A stretch of DNA of 64,000 nucleotides from Ancylobacter tetraedralis (GTDB taxonomy: Bacteria > Pseudomonadota > Alphaproteobacteria > Rhizobiales > Xanthobacteraceae). Positions 8,637-17,057 of the stretch are shown piece by piece (the first letter of the stretch is position 1; the number at the start of each line of letters is the position of its first letter). Position numbers and translations under genes: made by a program. Below the pieces are notes generated by a model. That model did no database searches and had not been told where the DNA came from. It saw only the letters and a list, made by a program, of their open reading frames with translations. The stretch lies in NCBI RefSeq assembly GCF_014195655.1, contig NZ_JACICD010000004.1, positions 1 through 64,000 on the forward strand, read 5' to 3'.

Positions 8637-9658
8637 CAGTCATGAACGAGAACCCGACCTCGCAGGCCCGCTTCCAGCAGAGCGGCGACACGCGGCGCAG
8701 TGCCCGCATCAGCGCCGAGACCGTCAGCACCCTCGCGGTGGCCATCCTGTGCGTGGCGCTGCTTGTCGGCGCGCGCTTCATCAGCCCCTCGCTCGGCTCC
8801 TGGTCGCAGGTCGAGACGGTGCTGGTGCTGGGCTCCTTCCTGGTGGTGCTGTCCTTCGGGCAGGGGCTGGTGATCCTCACCGGCGGGCTCGATCTCTCGC
8901 TGCCGGCGGTGGCGACGCTGGGGGGCATTCTCGCCACCAACTGGGTCGGGGCGAGCGACCCCGGCGCCTGGTATCTGCTGCCGCTGGTGCTGCTGGTCTG
9001 CGGGTGCGTCGGCTTTCTCTCCGCCGCCGGCATCGTCTGGCTGAAGGTGCCGCCCTTCATCATGACGCTGGCCATGTCGATCATCGTGTCCTCGCTGCTG
9101 CTGGGCTACACCAAGGGCACCCCCCGTGGCGCGGCGCCCGACGCGGCAGTGGCGCTGATGAAGGGCCATCTGCTCGGCCTGCCTGCACCCGTGCTGTTCC
9201 TCGTCGCCTTCGTGCTGCTGGGCTGGCTGTTCCAGAGCCGCTCGATCTATGGGCGCTATCTCTATGCCATCGGCACCAATGTGGAGGCCGCCCGCATTGC
9301 CGGCGCCCCGGTCACGGCGATGCGTATCCTGCCCTATGTGATCAGCGCGGTGAGCGCCGGTTTCGCCGGCCTGATGCTGGTCGGCTATTCCAGCGGCGCC
9401 ACGCTGCGCATGGGCGACAGCTACCTCTTGCCTTCCATCGCCGCGGTGGTGATCGGCGGCTCCTCGATCCTCGGCGGGCGCGGCACGTTTCTCGGCACGG
9501 TGGGCGGGGCGATCCTGCTGACCACGCTCGGCACCATCATCTCCGCCATCGGCCTCGAATTCGGCCTGCGCACCATTATCGAGGGGGCGATCGTTCTCAC
9601 CGCGCTGCTGCTGCTGCGCGAGGAGCTTTTCCAGAAACTCGGCTCGCTCTGGCGTTGA
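8633..9658 (+). CDS. CUT2 sugar ABC transporter permease, second subunit
   Basis: This is the partner of the preceding permease: 341 residues with the same family layout. It has the substrate-path motif GQGLVILTGGLDLSLPAVA, the coupling segment YAIGTNVEAARIAGAPV and AVVIGGSSILGGRGTFLGT, with multiple hydrophobic helices. The start ATG overlaps the previous stop by 4 bases. It differs enough from the first permease to be an old paralogue rather than a recent duplicate. The binding-protein gene follows after 56 bases with a strong AGGAGG site, consistent with higher expression of the periplasmic component. Confidence 0.92.
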   Translation: MTVMNENPTSQARFQQSGDTRRSARISAETVSTLAVAILCVALLVGARFISPSLGSWSQVETVLVLGSFLVVLSFGQGLVILTGGLDLSLPAVATLGGILATNWVGASDPGAWYLLPLVLLVCGCVGFLSAAGIVWLKVPPFIMTLAMSIIVSSLLLGYTKGTPRGAAPDAAVALMKGHLLGLPAPVLFLVAFVLLGWLFQSRSIYGRYLYAIGTNVEAARIAGAPVTAMRILPYVISAVSAGFAGLMLVGYSSGATLRMGDSYLLPSIAAVVIGGSSILGGRGTFLGTVGGAILLTTLGTIISAIGLEFGLRTIIEGAIVLTALLLLREELFQKLGSLWR

Positions 9659-9714
9659 GCCCGGGCGAGCGAGACGAACCACAAGAACAACGCACATCTC
9701 AGGAGGAAACGACG

Positions 9715-10938
9715 ATGATATCGACGCTGCTCAAGACCGCGACCGCTGCCCTGCTGCTCGGCGCGGCCTGCCTGGGGGCCATCCAGCCCGCCGAGGCCGG
9801 GGCCCCCAAGGACGGCAAGAAGTACAAGATCTACCTGAGCCTCAGCTATTCGGGAAATGCCTGGCAGTCCGAGGCGGCCAATATCGTCAAGGCGCTGGCG
9901 GCCACCCCGCCCTATAACGACCTGGTCGAGCTGAAGGAGGTCATCTCCGGCGCCGATCCGCAGGCGCAGATCTCCGCCTATGAGAGCATGATCGACTCCG
10001 GCGCCGACGGCATTGTCAGCTTCCCGATCTCCGCCACCGCGCTCAACCGCACCATCAAGCGCGGCTGCGAGCAGGGCGTGCTGTTCTTCATGTACGACGC
10101 CACCGTGACCGAGAACTGCGCCTACAATGTCAGCTATCTCTCCTCCGGCTTCGGCGAGAACTCGGCGCAGGCTCTGGTGAACGCGCTCAATGGCAAGGGC
10201 AAGATCTTCCTGTCACGCGGCGTGCCCGGCAACTCGGTCGACCAGCGCCACACCGACGGCGCCAAGCACATCTTCGCCAAATATCCCGGCATCGAGGTGG
10301 TGTCCGAATATTACTCGTTCTGGGACGACCGCACGACCCAGCAGGAAACCGCCAAGGCGCTCGCCGCGCATCCCGACGTCCAGGGCATCTGGGCGCAGGC
10401 GGGCGAATATGGCGCCATCCAGGCGCTGCTCGACAAGGGCGGAAATCTCGTGCCGCTCACCGGCGAGAACTCCAACGGCTTCCGCCTCGCCCTCGCCGAT
10501 CCGGCCATGCAGGCCAAGGGGCTGACCGGCGTCTCGGCCGGCTCGCCGCCGGCGCAGTCGGGCTATGCCTTCAAGCTGATGATGGAAATCCTCACCGGCA
10601 AGCGCGAGCTCAAGCCCACCAATATCGAATACCCGCTGCCGTGGGTTCCCGCCGACAAGGTGAAGGTCTGCTCGGGCGACACGTTCGAGAATGGCTGCAA
10701 CGTCTTCCCGAAGGACCGCGTGCCGTCCTCCTTCGTCACCGAGGTGCTCAATCCCGTGCTGCTGCCGGAGGTGAACATCGACTCCGCCCTGAACGGCACG
10801 CCGGTGAAGGGCGCGACGATCCAGCCGCTGCCGGCCGAGATCGTCAAGGCGGCCAATGAGCCGGGCATCAATTGCGCCCGCTGCGAGGCCGCCAAGGACC
10901 AGTACAAGCTCACCAAGGTGCAATCGACGGTGAAGTGA
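9715..10938 (+). CDS. Periplasmic sugar-binding protein of the CUT2 importer
   Basis: A 407-residue type I periplasmic-binding protein that captures the substrate for the importer. It has a signal peptide (about residues 1-27, ending QPAEAGA) followed by the mature start DGKKYKIYLSLSYSGNAWQ. Central motifs such as YESMIDSGADGIVSFPIS and LVPLTGENSNGFRLA are of the ribose-binding-protein type. The C-terminal part (GDTFENGCNVFP and NEPGINCARCEAAK) is longer than in RbsB and contains four cysteines that could form disulfides in the periplasm. The start at 9715 follows AGGAGG at 9701-9706. It belongs to the operon from 6019 and is followed by a hairpin. Confidence 0.92.
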   Translation: MISTLLKTATAALLLGAACLGAIQPAEAGAPKDGKKYKIYLSLSYSGNAWQSEAANIVKALAATPPYNDLVELKEVISGADPQAQISAYESMIDSGADGIVSFPISATALNRTIKRGCEQGVLFFMYDATVTENCAYNVSYLSSGFGENSAQALVNALNGKGKIFLSRGVPGNSVDQRHTDGAKHIFAKYPGIEVVSEYYSFWDDRTTQQETAKALAAHPDVQGIWAQAGEYGAIQALLDKGGNLVPLTGENSNGFRLALADPAMQAKGLTGVSAGSPPAQSGYAFKLMMEILTGKRELKPTNIEYPLPWVPADKVKVCSGDTFENGCNVFPKDRVPSSFVTEVLNPVLLPEVNIDSALNGTPVKGATIQPLPAEIVKAANEPGINCARCEAAKDQYKLTKVQSTVK

Positions 10939-10961
10939 GGCGGCGCGAGCCGACACGACCT

Positions 10962-10991
10962 GCCGCCCGGCGCTCTTCGGTGCCGGGCGGC
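10962..10991 (+). terminator. GC-rich hairpin between the importer and the LacI gene
   Basis: A perfect 10-bp stem (GCCGCCCGGC / GCCGGGCGGC) encloses a 10-base loop, 23 bases after the binding-protein stop. There is no T-run. It could partly terminate or protect the importer mRNA and so lower expression of the downstream regulator and enzymes. A further 10-base palindrome, TATCGCGATA, lies at 11009-11018. Confidence 0.5.
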
Positions 10992-11098
10992 CCGATGCCC
11001 GGTCGGGGTATCGCGATATCCCGGCTGCGAACGAATCTGCTTTCCTCCCGCAACGGACCCGACAGCACCGCCGGCGGTGGCGAGACAGGAGACAGGCC

Positions 11099-12142
11099 TT
11101 GAGCGACGCGCAACGAGACAAGGGACGCCGGGTGACCGTGAAGGATCTTGCCCGCGATCTCGGCATGTCCGTCTCGACGGTCTCGCGGGCCTTCTACCCG
11201 GACGCGGTCGTCGCCTCGCAGACGCGCCGGCTGGTGCTGGAACGCGCCGCCGCGCTCGGCTATCGTCCCAATCCCTTCGCCCAGAGCCTGATCACCAAGA
11301 AGACCCAGATCGTGGGCATGGTCGTCTCCGACCTGACCAACCCGTTCTACCCCGAAGTCATGACCGAGATGACGGCGATGCTGCAGGAGGCGGGCATGAA
11401 TGTCATGCTCGCCGCGGCCAACCAGCCGGAGAAGATCGACGATGCGGTCGACCTGCTGCTGACCTACCAGCCCGACCTCGTCATCGTGCTCGCTGCCAAC
11501 ATGGCCTCGCACGCCCGCGAGAAATGCGAGGGCGCCGGGGCGCCGTGCATCTTCTTCAACCGCCTGTCCGCCGACGGCCTCGGTTTTGGCGTGACCTGCG
11601 ACAACGAAGCCGGCGGCCGGCTGGTGGCCGATCACCTCATCGCGAGCGGCCACAAGCACCTCGCCTATATCTCGGCCTTTCCCGGCGCCTCCACCAATGT
11701 GGAGCGGCACCGGGGCTTCTGCCGGCGGGCGGAGGAGCGCGGCTTCGAGCGCCCGATCGTGATCGAGGCCGGCCGCTTCAGCTACGAGGCCGGCTATGCC
11801 GCCGGACTTGAGGCGGAGAGGGCCGGGCGCCCGATTGATGGCGTGTTCTGCGCCAATGACATCGTCGCCATCGGCTTCATCGCCGGGGTGCAGGAAAGCG
11901 GCCGGCTCCGCGTGCCGGACGACCTCTCGGTGGTCGGCTTCGACGACATCACCATGGCGGGCTGGCCCTCTCACCAACTGACGACGGTGGCACAGCCGCT
12001 GGACGGGATGATGGCGGCGACCGTCCGTCTCGCCCGCGATCTGGCCGTCGATCGCCAGAAGGATCCGCACATCCTGCGGCTGCCGCCGGGACGGCTGATC
12101 GAGCGCCACACGACGCGCCGGCGCGATGGAGAAACGGCATGA
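11099..12142 (+). CDS. LacI-family transcriptional regulator
   Basis: A 347-residue repressor. The N-terminal LacI helix-turn-helix reads VTVKDLARDLGMSVSTVSRAF with the hinge RLVLERAAALGYRPNPFAQSL. A type I periplasmic-binding-like effector domain follows (IVGMVVSDLTNPFYPEV, FCANDIVAIGFIAGVQ, VVGFDDITMAGWPSHQLTTV). The likely start is TTG at 11099 with AGGAG eight bases upstream; an in-frame GTG at 11132 would remove only a few N-terminal residues. It lies between transport and enzyme genes and overlaps the next gene by 4 bases. The AACGTT palindromes at 5955-5979 are its most plausible target; the inducer is probably the imported compound (inference). Confidence 0.9.
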   Translation: MSDAQRDKGRRVTVKDLARDLGMSVSTVSRAFYPDAVVASQTRRLVLERAAALGYRPNPFAQSLITKKTQIVGMVVSDLTNPFYPEVMTEMTAMLQEAGMNVMLAAANQPEKIDDAVDLLLTYQPDLVIVLAANMASHAREKCEGAGAPCIFFNRLSADGLGFGVTCDNEAGGRLVADHLIASGHKHLAYISAFPGASTNVERHRGFCRRAEERGFERPIVIEAGRFSYEAGYAAGLEAERAGRPIDGVFCANDIVAIGFIAGVQESGRLRVPDDLSVVGFDDITMAGWPSHQLTTVAQPLDGMMAATVRLARDLAVDRQKDPHILRLPPGRLIERHTTRRRDGETA

Positions 12143-12693
12143 CGCTGCAGCGACACACTCTTTTCGATCGCCTGACCACCGTGCACCGCCCGGACTGCGC
12201 GCTGTTCGCCGATGGTCCGCTGCCGGCGCAGGTCATGGGCCCGGACGATCTCGCCCTGAGGCTTGGTTCGGAAACGAGCGGCCGCTACGCCGACGCCTGC
12301 CGTCCGGTCTTCGAGGATCTGCGCCGCGTCGTCGGGCAGCTGGCCGGGCTGATGATCCTGGCGCAGCTCACCGCCTCCTCGGACGTCTCCAGCCTCGCCG
12401 AACTGGAGAGCTGCCGGCAGCGCTGGACCGCGGCGGGCGAGCGGATCGCGGCGCTCACCGCCCCCGACGCGCTCGCCCCGCATCGCGAGCAGATCGTGGC
12501 CGCGCACGCTTTTTCCGGCCTTGCGCTGGGAACGTTCTCTGAGCTTCGCCCGCGCGGCGATAACGAGGCCGCCTTCGACGTCATCTCCCGCCATGTGCGG
12601 CGGGCCTACGCCCATCTGAGCGCGGCCACCGCCGAGAAAGCAGGGCTCGCCATGGTGGATCTCTCCCATGCCTGTTGCTCCTGCGGGCGCTGA
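12139..12693 (+). CDS. Uncharacterised 184-residue protein
   Basis: I do not recognise this protein. It starts with an ATG overlapping the LacI stop by 4 bases, so translation is coupled and the gene is very likely real. It is predicted mainly helical, with several Ala/Leu/Arg-rich helices (VFEDLRRVVGQLAGLMILAQ and similar), no signal peptide, no transmembrane segment and no known catalytic motif. It ends in a cysteine cluster, HACCSCGR, which might bind metal. Its position between the regulator and the first catabolic enzyme suggests a role specific to this pathway, for example as an enzyme subunit or accessory factor. The gene contains a copy of the operator half-site at 12528-12540. Confidence 0.7.
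   Translation: MTLQRHTLFDRLTTVHRPDCALFADGPLPAQVMGPDDLALRLGSETSGRYADACRPVFEDLRRVVGQLAGLMILAQLTASSDVSSLAELESCRQRWTAAGERIAALTAPDALAPHREQIVAAHAFSGLALGTFSELRPRGDNEAAFDVISRHVRRAYAHLSAATAEKAGLAMVDLSHACCSCGR
12528..12540. promoter_or_regulatory. Internal copy of the AACGTT operator arm
   Basis: GGGAACGTTCTCT repeats the left arm of the 5955-5979 operator base for base (GGGAACGTTCTC). It lies inside the 184-residue gene, about 200 bases before the hydrolase gene. It may be an auxiliary LacI-type site for looping or for an internal promoter, or a chance match, since it encodes a normal Leu-Gly-Thr-Phe-Ser stretch. Confidence 0.4.
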
Positions 12694-12737
12694 ACCGCCG
12701 GATCTAAGAACAAAGCCGAAAAGGAAGGAAACGAGCC

Positions 12738-13628
12738 ATGTCCGACTATTCGATCTGGGTGTGCGAATATTCCTACGTCAAGAACTATCACAAGAGCGGC
12801 GTGCTCTACGGCGCGCATAACCAGGGTTTCGTGAAGCTTCCCTACTGCTATGTCGTCATCAAGGGCCGCGATCACATCGCCATGGTCGATGTCGGCTACA
12901 ACGACAAGGATTACGGCAAGGTTCTGGGCGATCGCTTCGGCGTGGAGAACTGGCGCAGCCCCACCACGGTTCTGGCCGAAATCGGCGTGAAGCCGGAAGA
13001 GGTCGATACCTGCTTCATTACCCACGCGCATTTCGACCATTTCGGCAATGTCGAGGACTTCCCGAACGCGAAGTTCTACATCCAGGAGCGCGAGATCGCG
13101 AAATGGGTCTGGGCGATGTCGCTGCCCGACCGGCTGCGCTGGATGATGGTGGCGGTCGATCCCGGCGACATCGTGCGCGGCGCCGATCTCGCCCGGCAGA
13201 AGCGTCTCGTCACGGTCAACGGTGCCGTGAGCGACGTGCTGCCCGGCATCGACCTCCACGCCGCCGATGACAGCCACACCTGGGGCTCGATGTGGGTGAC
13301 GGTGCGCAATGATGGGCAGGCCCAGTCGCAGGACACCTGGGTGCTCGCGGGCGACCTCGTCTATGTCTTCGACAACATCCACGGGCCCGGCGCGGCCGTG
13401 GACGAGAAGGAAGTCTACACGCCGGTCGGCCTCGCGGTCGGCAGCCAGACCAATCTGGTGCTCGCCACCGAGGCGATGATGAAGCAGGTGGGCTACGATT
13501 CCCACCGCGTCATCCCGGTGCATGAGGAGCGGCTGCGCGACACCTTCCCCTCCCGCATCACCAAGGACGGCCTGCGCATCACCGAGATCTGCCTTGCCGA
13601 TGGCGAGAGCTCGAAGGTGTCGGCATGA
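12738..13628 (+). CDS. Metallo-beta-lactamase-fold hydrolase (N-acyl-homoserine-lactonase-like)
   Basis: A 296-residue zinc hydrolase. The dinuclear zinc motif HAHFDH is at residues 96-101, with a further His in DDSHTWGS, the bridging Asp in VLAGDLVYV and the final His in VIPVHEERL. It most resembles the AttM/AiiA lactonase branch, which opens lactone rings. No luxI or luxR gene is nearby, and the gene sits in a catabolic operon. Hydrolysis of a sugar lactone formed by one of the adjacent dehydrogenases is therefore more plausible than quorum quenching (inference). It has no signal peptide, so it acts in the cytoplasm. The ribosome-binding site is GGAAGG, about 12 bases upstream. It overlaps the next gene by 4 bases. 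Confidence 0.8.
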   Translation: MSDYSIWVCEYSYVKNYHKSGVLYGAHNQGFVKLPYCYVVIKGRDHIAMVDVGYNDKDYGKVLGDRFGVENWRSPTTVLAEIGVKPEEVDTCFITHAHFDHFGNVEDFPNAKFYIQEREIAKWVWAMSLPDRLRWMMVAVDPGDIVRGADLARQKRLVTVNGAVSDVLPGIDLHAADDSHTWGSMWVTVRNDGQAQSQDTWVLAGDLVYVFDNIHGPGAAVDEKEVYTPVGLAVGSQTNLVLATEAMMKQVGYDSHRVIPVHEERLRDTFPSRITKDGLRITEICLADGESSKVSA

Positions 13629-14581
13629 CGCGCCCGGCACCTGACACGGCCCACCCTGTCGCCATTGTCGGCGCCGGTCTGGTCGGCTCCGGCTGGGCGC
13701 TGGTCTTTGCCCGCGCCGGATTGCGGGTGCAGGTCTACGACCCCGTTGCCGAAGTGCGCGCCGGCATCCTGCCCTGGGCGCGGGAGAGTGCGTCCGCGCT
13801 GGCCGCAGTTGGCCTGATCGAGGATGTCGAGGCGGTCATGGCGCGGCTGCATGTGGTCGACACGCTGGAGGCGGCGCTGGACGGCGCCACCTATATCCAG
13901 GAATCGGTGTTCGAGCGGGTGGATGTGAAGAGCGAGATCTCCCGCGCCATCGATGCCGTCATGGCACCCAATGCCATTGTCGGTTCGTCCTCCTCCGGCA
14001 TTCCCGCTTCGCGCTTCACGCAGGACTGCGCCCATCGTGGGCGCTTCCTCATCGCTCATCCGGTCAACCCGCCGCATCTCGTCCCGGTGGTCGAACTGGT
14101 GCCCGCGCCGTGGACCGAGGCCGAGGCGCTGGCCGGCGCGCGCGAGTTGATGCAGGCGGTCGGGCAGGTGCCGGTAACGCTCTCCCGCGAGATTGACGGC
14201 TTCATCCTGAACCGCCTGCAGGGCGCGCTGCTGAACGAGGCCTGGGCGCTTTATGATGAGGGCTATGCCGGCCTCGCCGACATTGACGCGACCATCGCCC
14301 ACGGGCTCGGCCTGCGCTGGGCCTTCATGGGACCGTTCGAGACCATCGACCTGAACGCGCCCGGCGGCATTGTCGACTACGCCGCCCGGCTCGGGGGCAT
14401 GTACCACGCCATGGCCCAGAGCCGCACGCCGCGCGCCTGGCCGGAAGAGACGATCCGCCGGGCCGGCGAGGAGCGCCGCGAGGCGCTTCCGGAAGCGGAA
14501 CTCGCGGCCCGTCGCGCCTGGCGCGACCGCGCACTCACCGGCATTGCCGCCTTCAAGAAGGCCGGCGGCCTCGCTCCCTAG
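13625..14581 (+). CDS. 3-hydroxyacyl-CoA dehydrogenase-family oxidoreductase (gulonate/carnitine dehydrogenase-like)
   Basis: A 318-residue NAD-dependent dehydrogenase. The N-terminal Rossmann motif is [14 protein letters not shown]. The family loop [12 protein letters not shown] and the catalytic His in [15 protein letters not shown] are present, followed by the C-terminal helical domain starting [17 protein letters not shown]. The length and single C-terminal domain match the lambda-crystallin/L-gulonate 3-dehydrogenase and carnitine dehydrogenase branch rather than FadB. In this operon it probably oxidises the beta-hydroxyl of a sugar acid (inference). Its start overlaps the hydrolase stop by 4 bases. 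Confidence 0.82.
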   Translation: MTRPAPDTAHPVAIVGAGLVGSGWALVFARAGLRVQVYDPVAEVRAGILPWARESASALAAVGLIEDVEAVMARLHVVDTLEAALDGATYIQESVFERVDVKSEISRAIDAVMAPNAIVGSSSSGIPASRFTQDCAHRGRFLIAHPVNPPHLVPVVELVPAPWTEAEALAGARELMQAVGQVPVTLSREIDGFILNRLQGALLNEAWALYDEGYAGLADIDATIAHGLGLRWAFMGPFETIDLNAPGGIVDYAARLGGMYHAMAQSRTPRAWPEETIRRAGEERREALPEAELAARRAWRDRALTGIAAFKKAGGLAP

Positions 14582-14634
14582 CCCATCCGGCTCTTCTCGC
14601 TTTCGAGACACACGTAAACGTAAGGACCAGCACC

Positions 14635-15945
14635 ATGGCCGTAACCCATCTGAAGCGCGGCAAGCCCTCCGAGGAGCGCTCGCAGGACGACCGCAAGGTT
14701 CGCGAAACGGTCGAGACCATCCTTGCCGACATCGAGCAGCGCGGCGACGCGGCGGTGCGCGAGCTGTCGGAGAAGTTCGATCGCTATTCGCCGCCGGCCT
14801 TCCGTCTGACCCCGGGCGAGATCGAGGCGCTGATGGCGCGGGTTTCGACGCGGGACATGGAAGACATTCGCTTCGCGCAGGCGCAGGTGCGCAATTTTGC
14901 GCAGGCCCAGCGCAATTCGATGACCGATATCGAGATCGAGACGCTGCCCGGCGTCATCCTCGGCCACAAGAACATCCCGGTGCAATCGGTCGGCTGCTAT
15001 GTGCCGGGCGGCAAGTTCCCGATGGTCGCCTCGGCCCATATGTCGGTGCTGACCGCCGCGGTCGCCGGCGTGCCGCGCATCGCCGCCGCCACCCCGCCCT
15101 TCAAGGGCGAGCCGAACCCGGCGGTGATCGCCGCCATGCATCTGGGCGGCGCGCATGAGATCTATGTGATGGGCGGTATCCAGGCCGTCGGCGCGCTGGC
15201 GATCGGGACGGAAACCATCGCCCCCGTCGACATGCTGGTCGGGCCGGGCAATGCCTATGTCGCCGAAGCCAAGCGCCAGCTCTATGGCCGCGTCGGCATC
15301 GACCTGTTCGCCGGCCCGACCGAGACCATGGTGATCGCCGACGACACGGTGGATGGCGAGATCTGCGCCACCGACCTGCTCGGGCAGGCCGAGCATGGCT
15401 ACAACTCGCCCGCCGTGCTCGTCACCAATAGCCGCCGCCTCGCCGAGGACACGCTGGCCGAGATCGACCGTCTGCTGGCGCTGCTGCCGACCGCCGACAC
15501 GGCGACGAAATCCTGGGCCGATTACGGCGAGGTGATCCTGTGCGACAGCCATGAGGAGATGCTCGCCGTCGCCAACGACATCGCCTCCGAGCATGTGCAG
15601 GTGATGACCGACCGCGACGACTGGTATCTCGCCAACATGCACTCCTATGGCGCGCTGTTCCTCGGGGCCCGCACCAATGTCGCCAATGGCGACAAGGTGA
15701 TCGGCACCAACCACACGCTGCCGACCCACAAGGCCGGGCGCTACACGGGCGGCCTCTGGGTGGGCAAGTTCCTCAAGACGCACAGCTACCAGAGGATCAC
15801 CACCGACGAGGCGGCGGCGATGATCGGCGCCTATGGCTCGCGGCTGTGCCTGCTGGAAGGCTTCGTCGGCCATGCCGAGCAGTGCAATGTGCGCGTGCGC
15901 CGCTATGGCCACAAGAACGTGCCCTATGGCGAGGCGGCGGAATGA
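14635..15945 (+). CDS. HpsN-like / histidinol dehydrogenase-family alcohol dehydrogenase
   Basis: A 436-residue NAD- and zinc-dependent four-electron dehydrogenase of the histidinol dehydrogenase fold. The zinc-site Gln and His are in [14 protein letters not shown], the catalytic Glu-His pair in [14 protein letters not shown], and the C-terminal metal His near [12 protein letters not shown]. The N-terminus ([15 protein letters not shown]) and the lack of his genes nearby place it in the catabolic HpsN-type branch, whose founding member oxidises (R)-2,3-dihydroxypropane-1-sulfonate to sulfolactate. It should convert a primary alcohol to a carboxylate in two steps. It is followed by an SDR (4-base overlap) and then a zinc alcohol dehydrogenase, which is the hpsN-hpsO-hpsP enzyme order as I recall it. 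The substrate is not decided by sequence. Confidence 0.8.
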   Translation: MAVTHLKRGKPSEERSQDDRKVRETVETILADIEQRGDAAVRELSEKFDRYSPPAFRLTPGEIEALMARVSTRDMEDIRFAQAQVRNFAQAQRNSMTDIEIETLPGVILGHKNIPVQSVGCYVPGGKFPMVASAHMSVLTAAVAGVPRIAAATPPFKGEPNPAVIAAMHLGGAHEIYVMGGIQAVGALAIGTETIAPVDMLVGPGNAYVAEAKRQLYGRVGIDLFAGPTETMVIADDTVDGEICATDLLGQAEHGYNSPAVLVTNSRRLAEDTLAEIDRLLALLPTADTATKSWADYGEVILCDSHEEMLAVANDIASEHVQVMTDRDDWYLANMHSYGALFLGARTNVANGDKVIGTNHTLPTHKAGRYTGGLWVGKFLKTHSYQRITTDEAAAMIGAYGSRLCLLEGFVGHAEQCNVRVRRYGHKNVPYGEAAE

Positions 15946-16703
15946 GCGCCGCCGCGCCCTCGTTCCGGCTTGATGGAAAACGGGTCCTGGTGACAGGCGC
16001 GGGGCGGGGCATAGGCCTCGCCATCGCGCAGTCCTGTGCCGCCTCGGGCGCGGAGGTCACGCTCTGCGCCCGCTCGGCGGGCGAGATCGGCGCGGCGGCC
16101 GAGGACCTGCGGGATCAGGGCCTCAAGGCCGAGGTGTTGCCGGCCGACGTCACCGATGTGGAGGGGTTCGCCGCGCTCGTCGCGGCGCGCCCTGCCTTCG
16201 ACGTGTTCGTCAACAATGCCGGCACGAACCGGCCGAAGCCCCTCGCGCAGGTGACGGTGGAGGATTACGACGCCGTGCTGGGGCTGAACCTGCGCAGCGC
16301 CGTGTTCGCGGCCAAGGCCGTCACCGCCCGGATGATCGAGGCGGGGCGCGGCGGCTCGGTGATCAACATGTCGTCGCAGATGGGCCATGTCGGGGCGGCC
16401 AACCGCACGCTCTACTGCGCCTCGAAATGGGGCATCGAGGGCTTCACCAAGGCGCTGGCGGTGGAACTTGCGCCGCACCGCATCCGCGTCAACACCATAT
16501 GCCCGACCTTTGTCGAGACGCCGATGACGGAGCCCTATTTCCGCGACCCGGTGTTCCGCGCGGAGGTGCTGGCGAAGATCCCGCTGGGCCGCATAGGGCA
16601 GGTGGAGGAGGTGGCGGCGGCGGCGGTGTTCCTCGCCAGCGATTGCGCGTCGCTCATGACAGGCAGCGCGCTGATGCTGGATGGAGGGTGGACGGCGCTG
16701 TGA
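15942..16703 (+). CDS. Short-chain dehydrogenase/reductase (SDR)
   Basis: A 253-residue classical SDR. It has the NAD(P)-binding [12 protein letters not shown] near residue 17, [11 protein letters not shown], the catalytic Ser in INMSSQMGH and the YxxxK of YCASKWG. A C-terminal [12 protein letters not shown] completes the fold. The start ATG at 15942 overlaps the HpsN-like stop. It is likely to interconvert a secondary alcohol and ketone of the pathway substrate, for example to epimerise the centre that the HpsN-like enzyme needs. After it comes a 354-base gap, the first large break in this operon. Confidence 0.88.
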   Translation: MSAAAPSFRLDGKRVLVTGAGRGIGLAIAQSCAASGAEVTLCARSAGEIGAAAEDLRDQGLKAEVLPADVTDVEGFAALVAARPAFDVFVNNAGTNRPKPLAQVTVEDYDAVLGLNLRSAVFAAKAVTARMIEAGRGGSVINMSSQMGHVGAANRTLYCASKWGIEGFTKALAVELAPHRIRVNTICPTFVETPMTEPYFRDPVFRAEVLAKIPLGRIGQVEEVAAAAVFLASDCASLMTGSALMLDGGWTAL

Positions 16704-17057
16704 GCCGTGCGGATCGTCCCGCCGCGATCCATGCCCATCGCCTGACATAGACACCGGGGCGCCAGAACAACCCGGGCACCGGTTCTCTCCCGGGGGCACC
16801 CTTCCGGAACGCGGTCGGCCGGCGCGGGTGCCGGCTGGCCCGCCTTTGCTCCTAAGGCCAAGGCGTTCCAGGGCAGGCCAAGGCGTCCCAGGGCTCGTGC
16901 CGGCCGAGTGAGGGGCTCGCGGCGCCGCTGGTATTCTTAGGTGACGAGGCCCTTGCCGGCGCGCGGGCGGCATGCTCCGATGTGATCACATTCGCCTTGG
17001 CCGTGCCGCGCAGATGCCGGCACGCCGGGGCAGCCGGATCCCGAGGGTGCGCGCATC
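16704..17057. other. Gene-free gap before the zinc alcohol dehydrogenase
   Basis: This 354-base region contains no supported gene. It has a short inverted repeat (GCCGGC, near 16818-16837), the 20-base tandem duplication at 16856-16895 and, just before 17058, only a weak ribosome-binding site. A separate promoter for the following gene could lie here, but none is recognisable. Confidence 0.5.
16856..16895. repeat. Two tandem copies of a 20-base unit
   Basis: GGCCAAGGCGTTCCAGGGCA is followed directly by a copy differing at 2 of 20 positions (T to C, and A to T at the end). It lies in the gap before the zinc alcohol dehydrogenase. Function unknown; slippage duplication is the simplest explanation. 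Confidence 0.7.

Noticed and set aside
12738-13628. Quorum-quenching role for the lactonase-like protein
   Set aside because: No luxI or luxR genes are nearby and the gene is embedded in a catabolic operon; the fold is shared by many lactone hydrolases.
14635-15945. Histidine biosynthesis gene hisD
   Set aside because: No other his genes are present and the surrounding operon is catabolic; the N-terminal sequence fits the HpsN-like branch.
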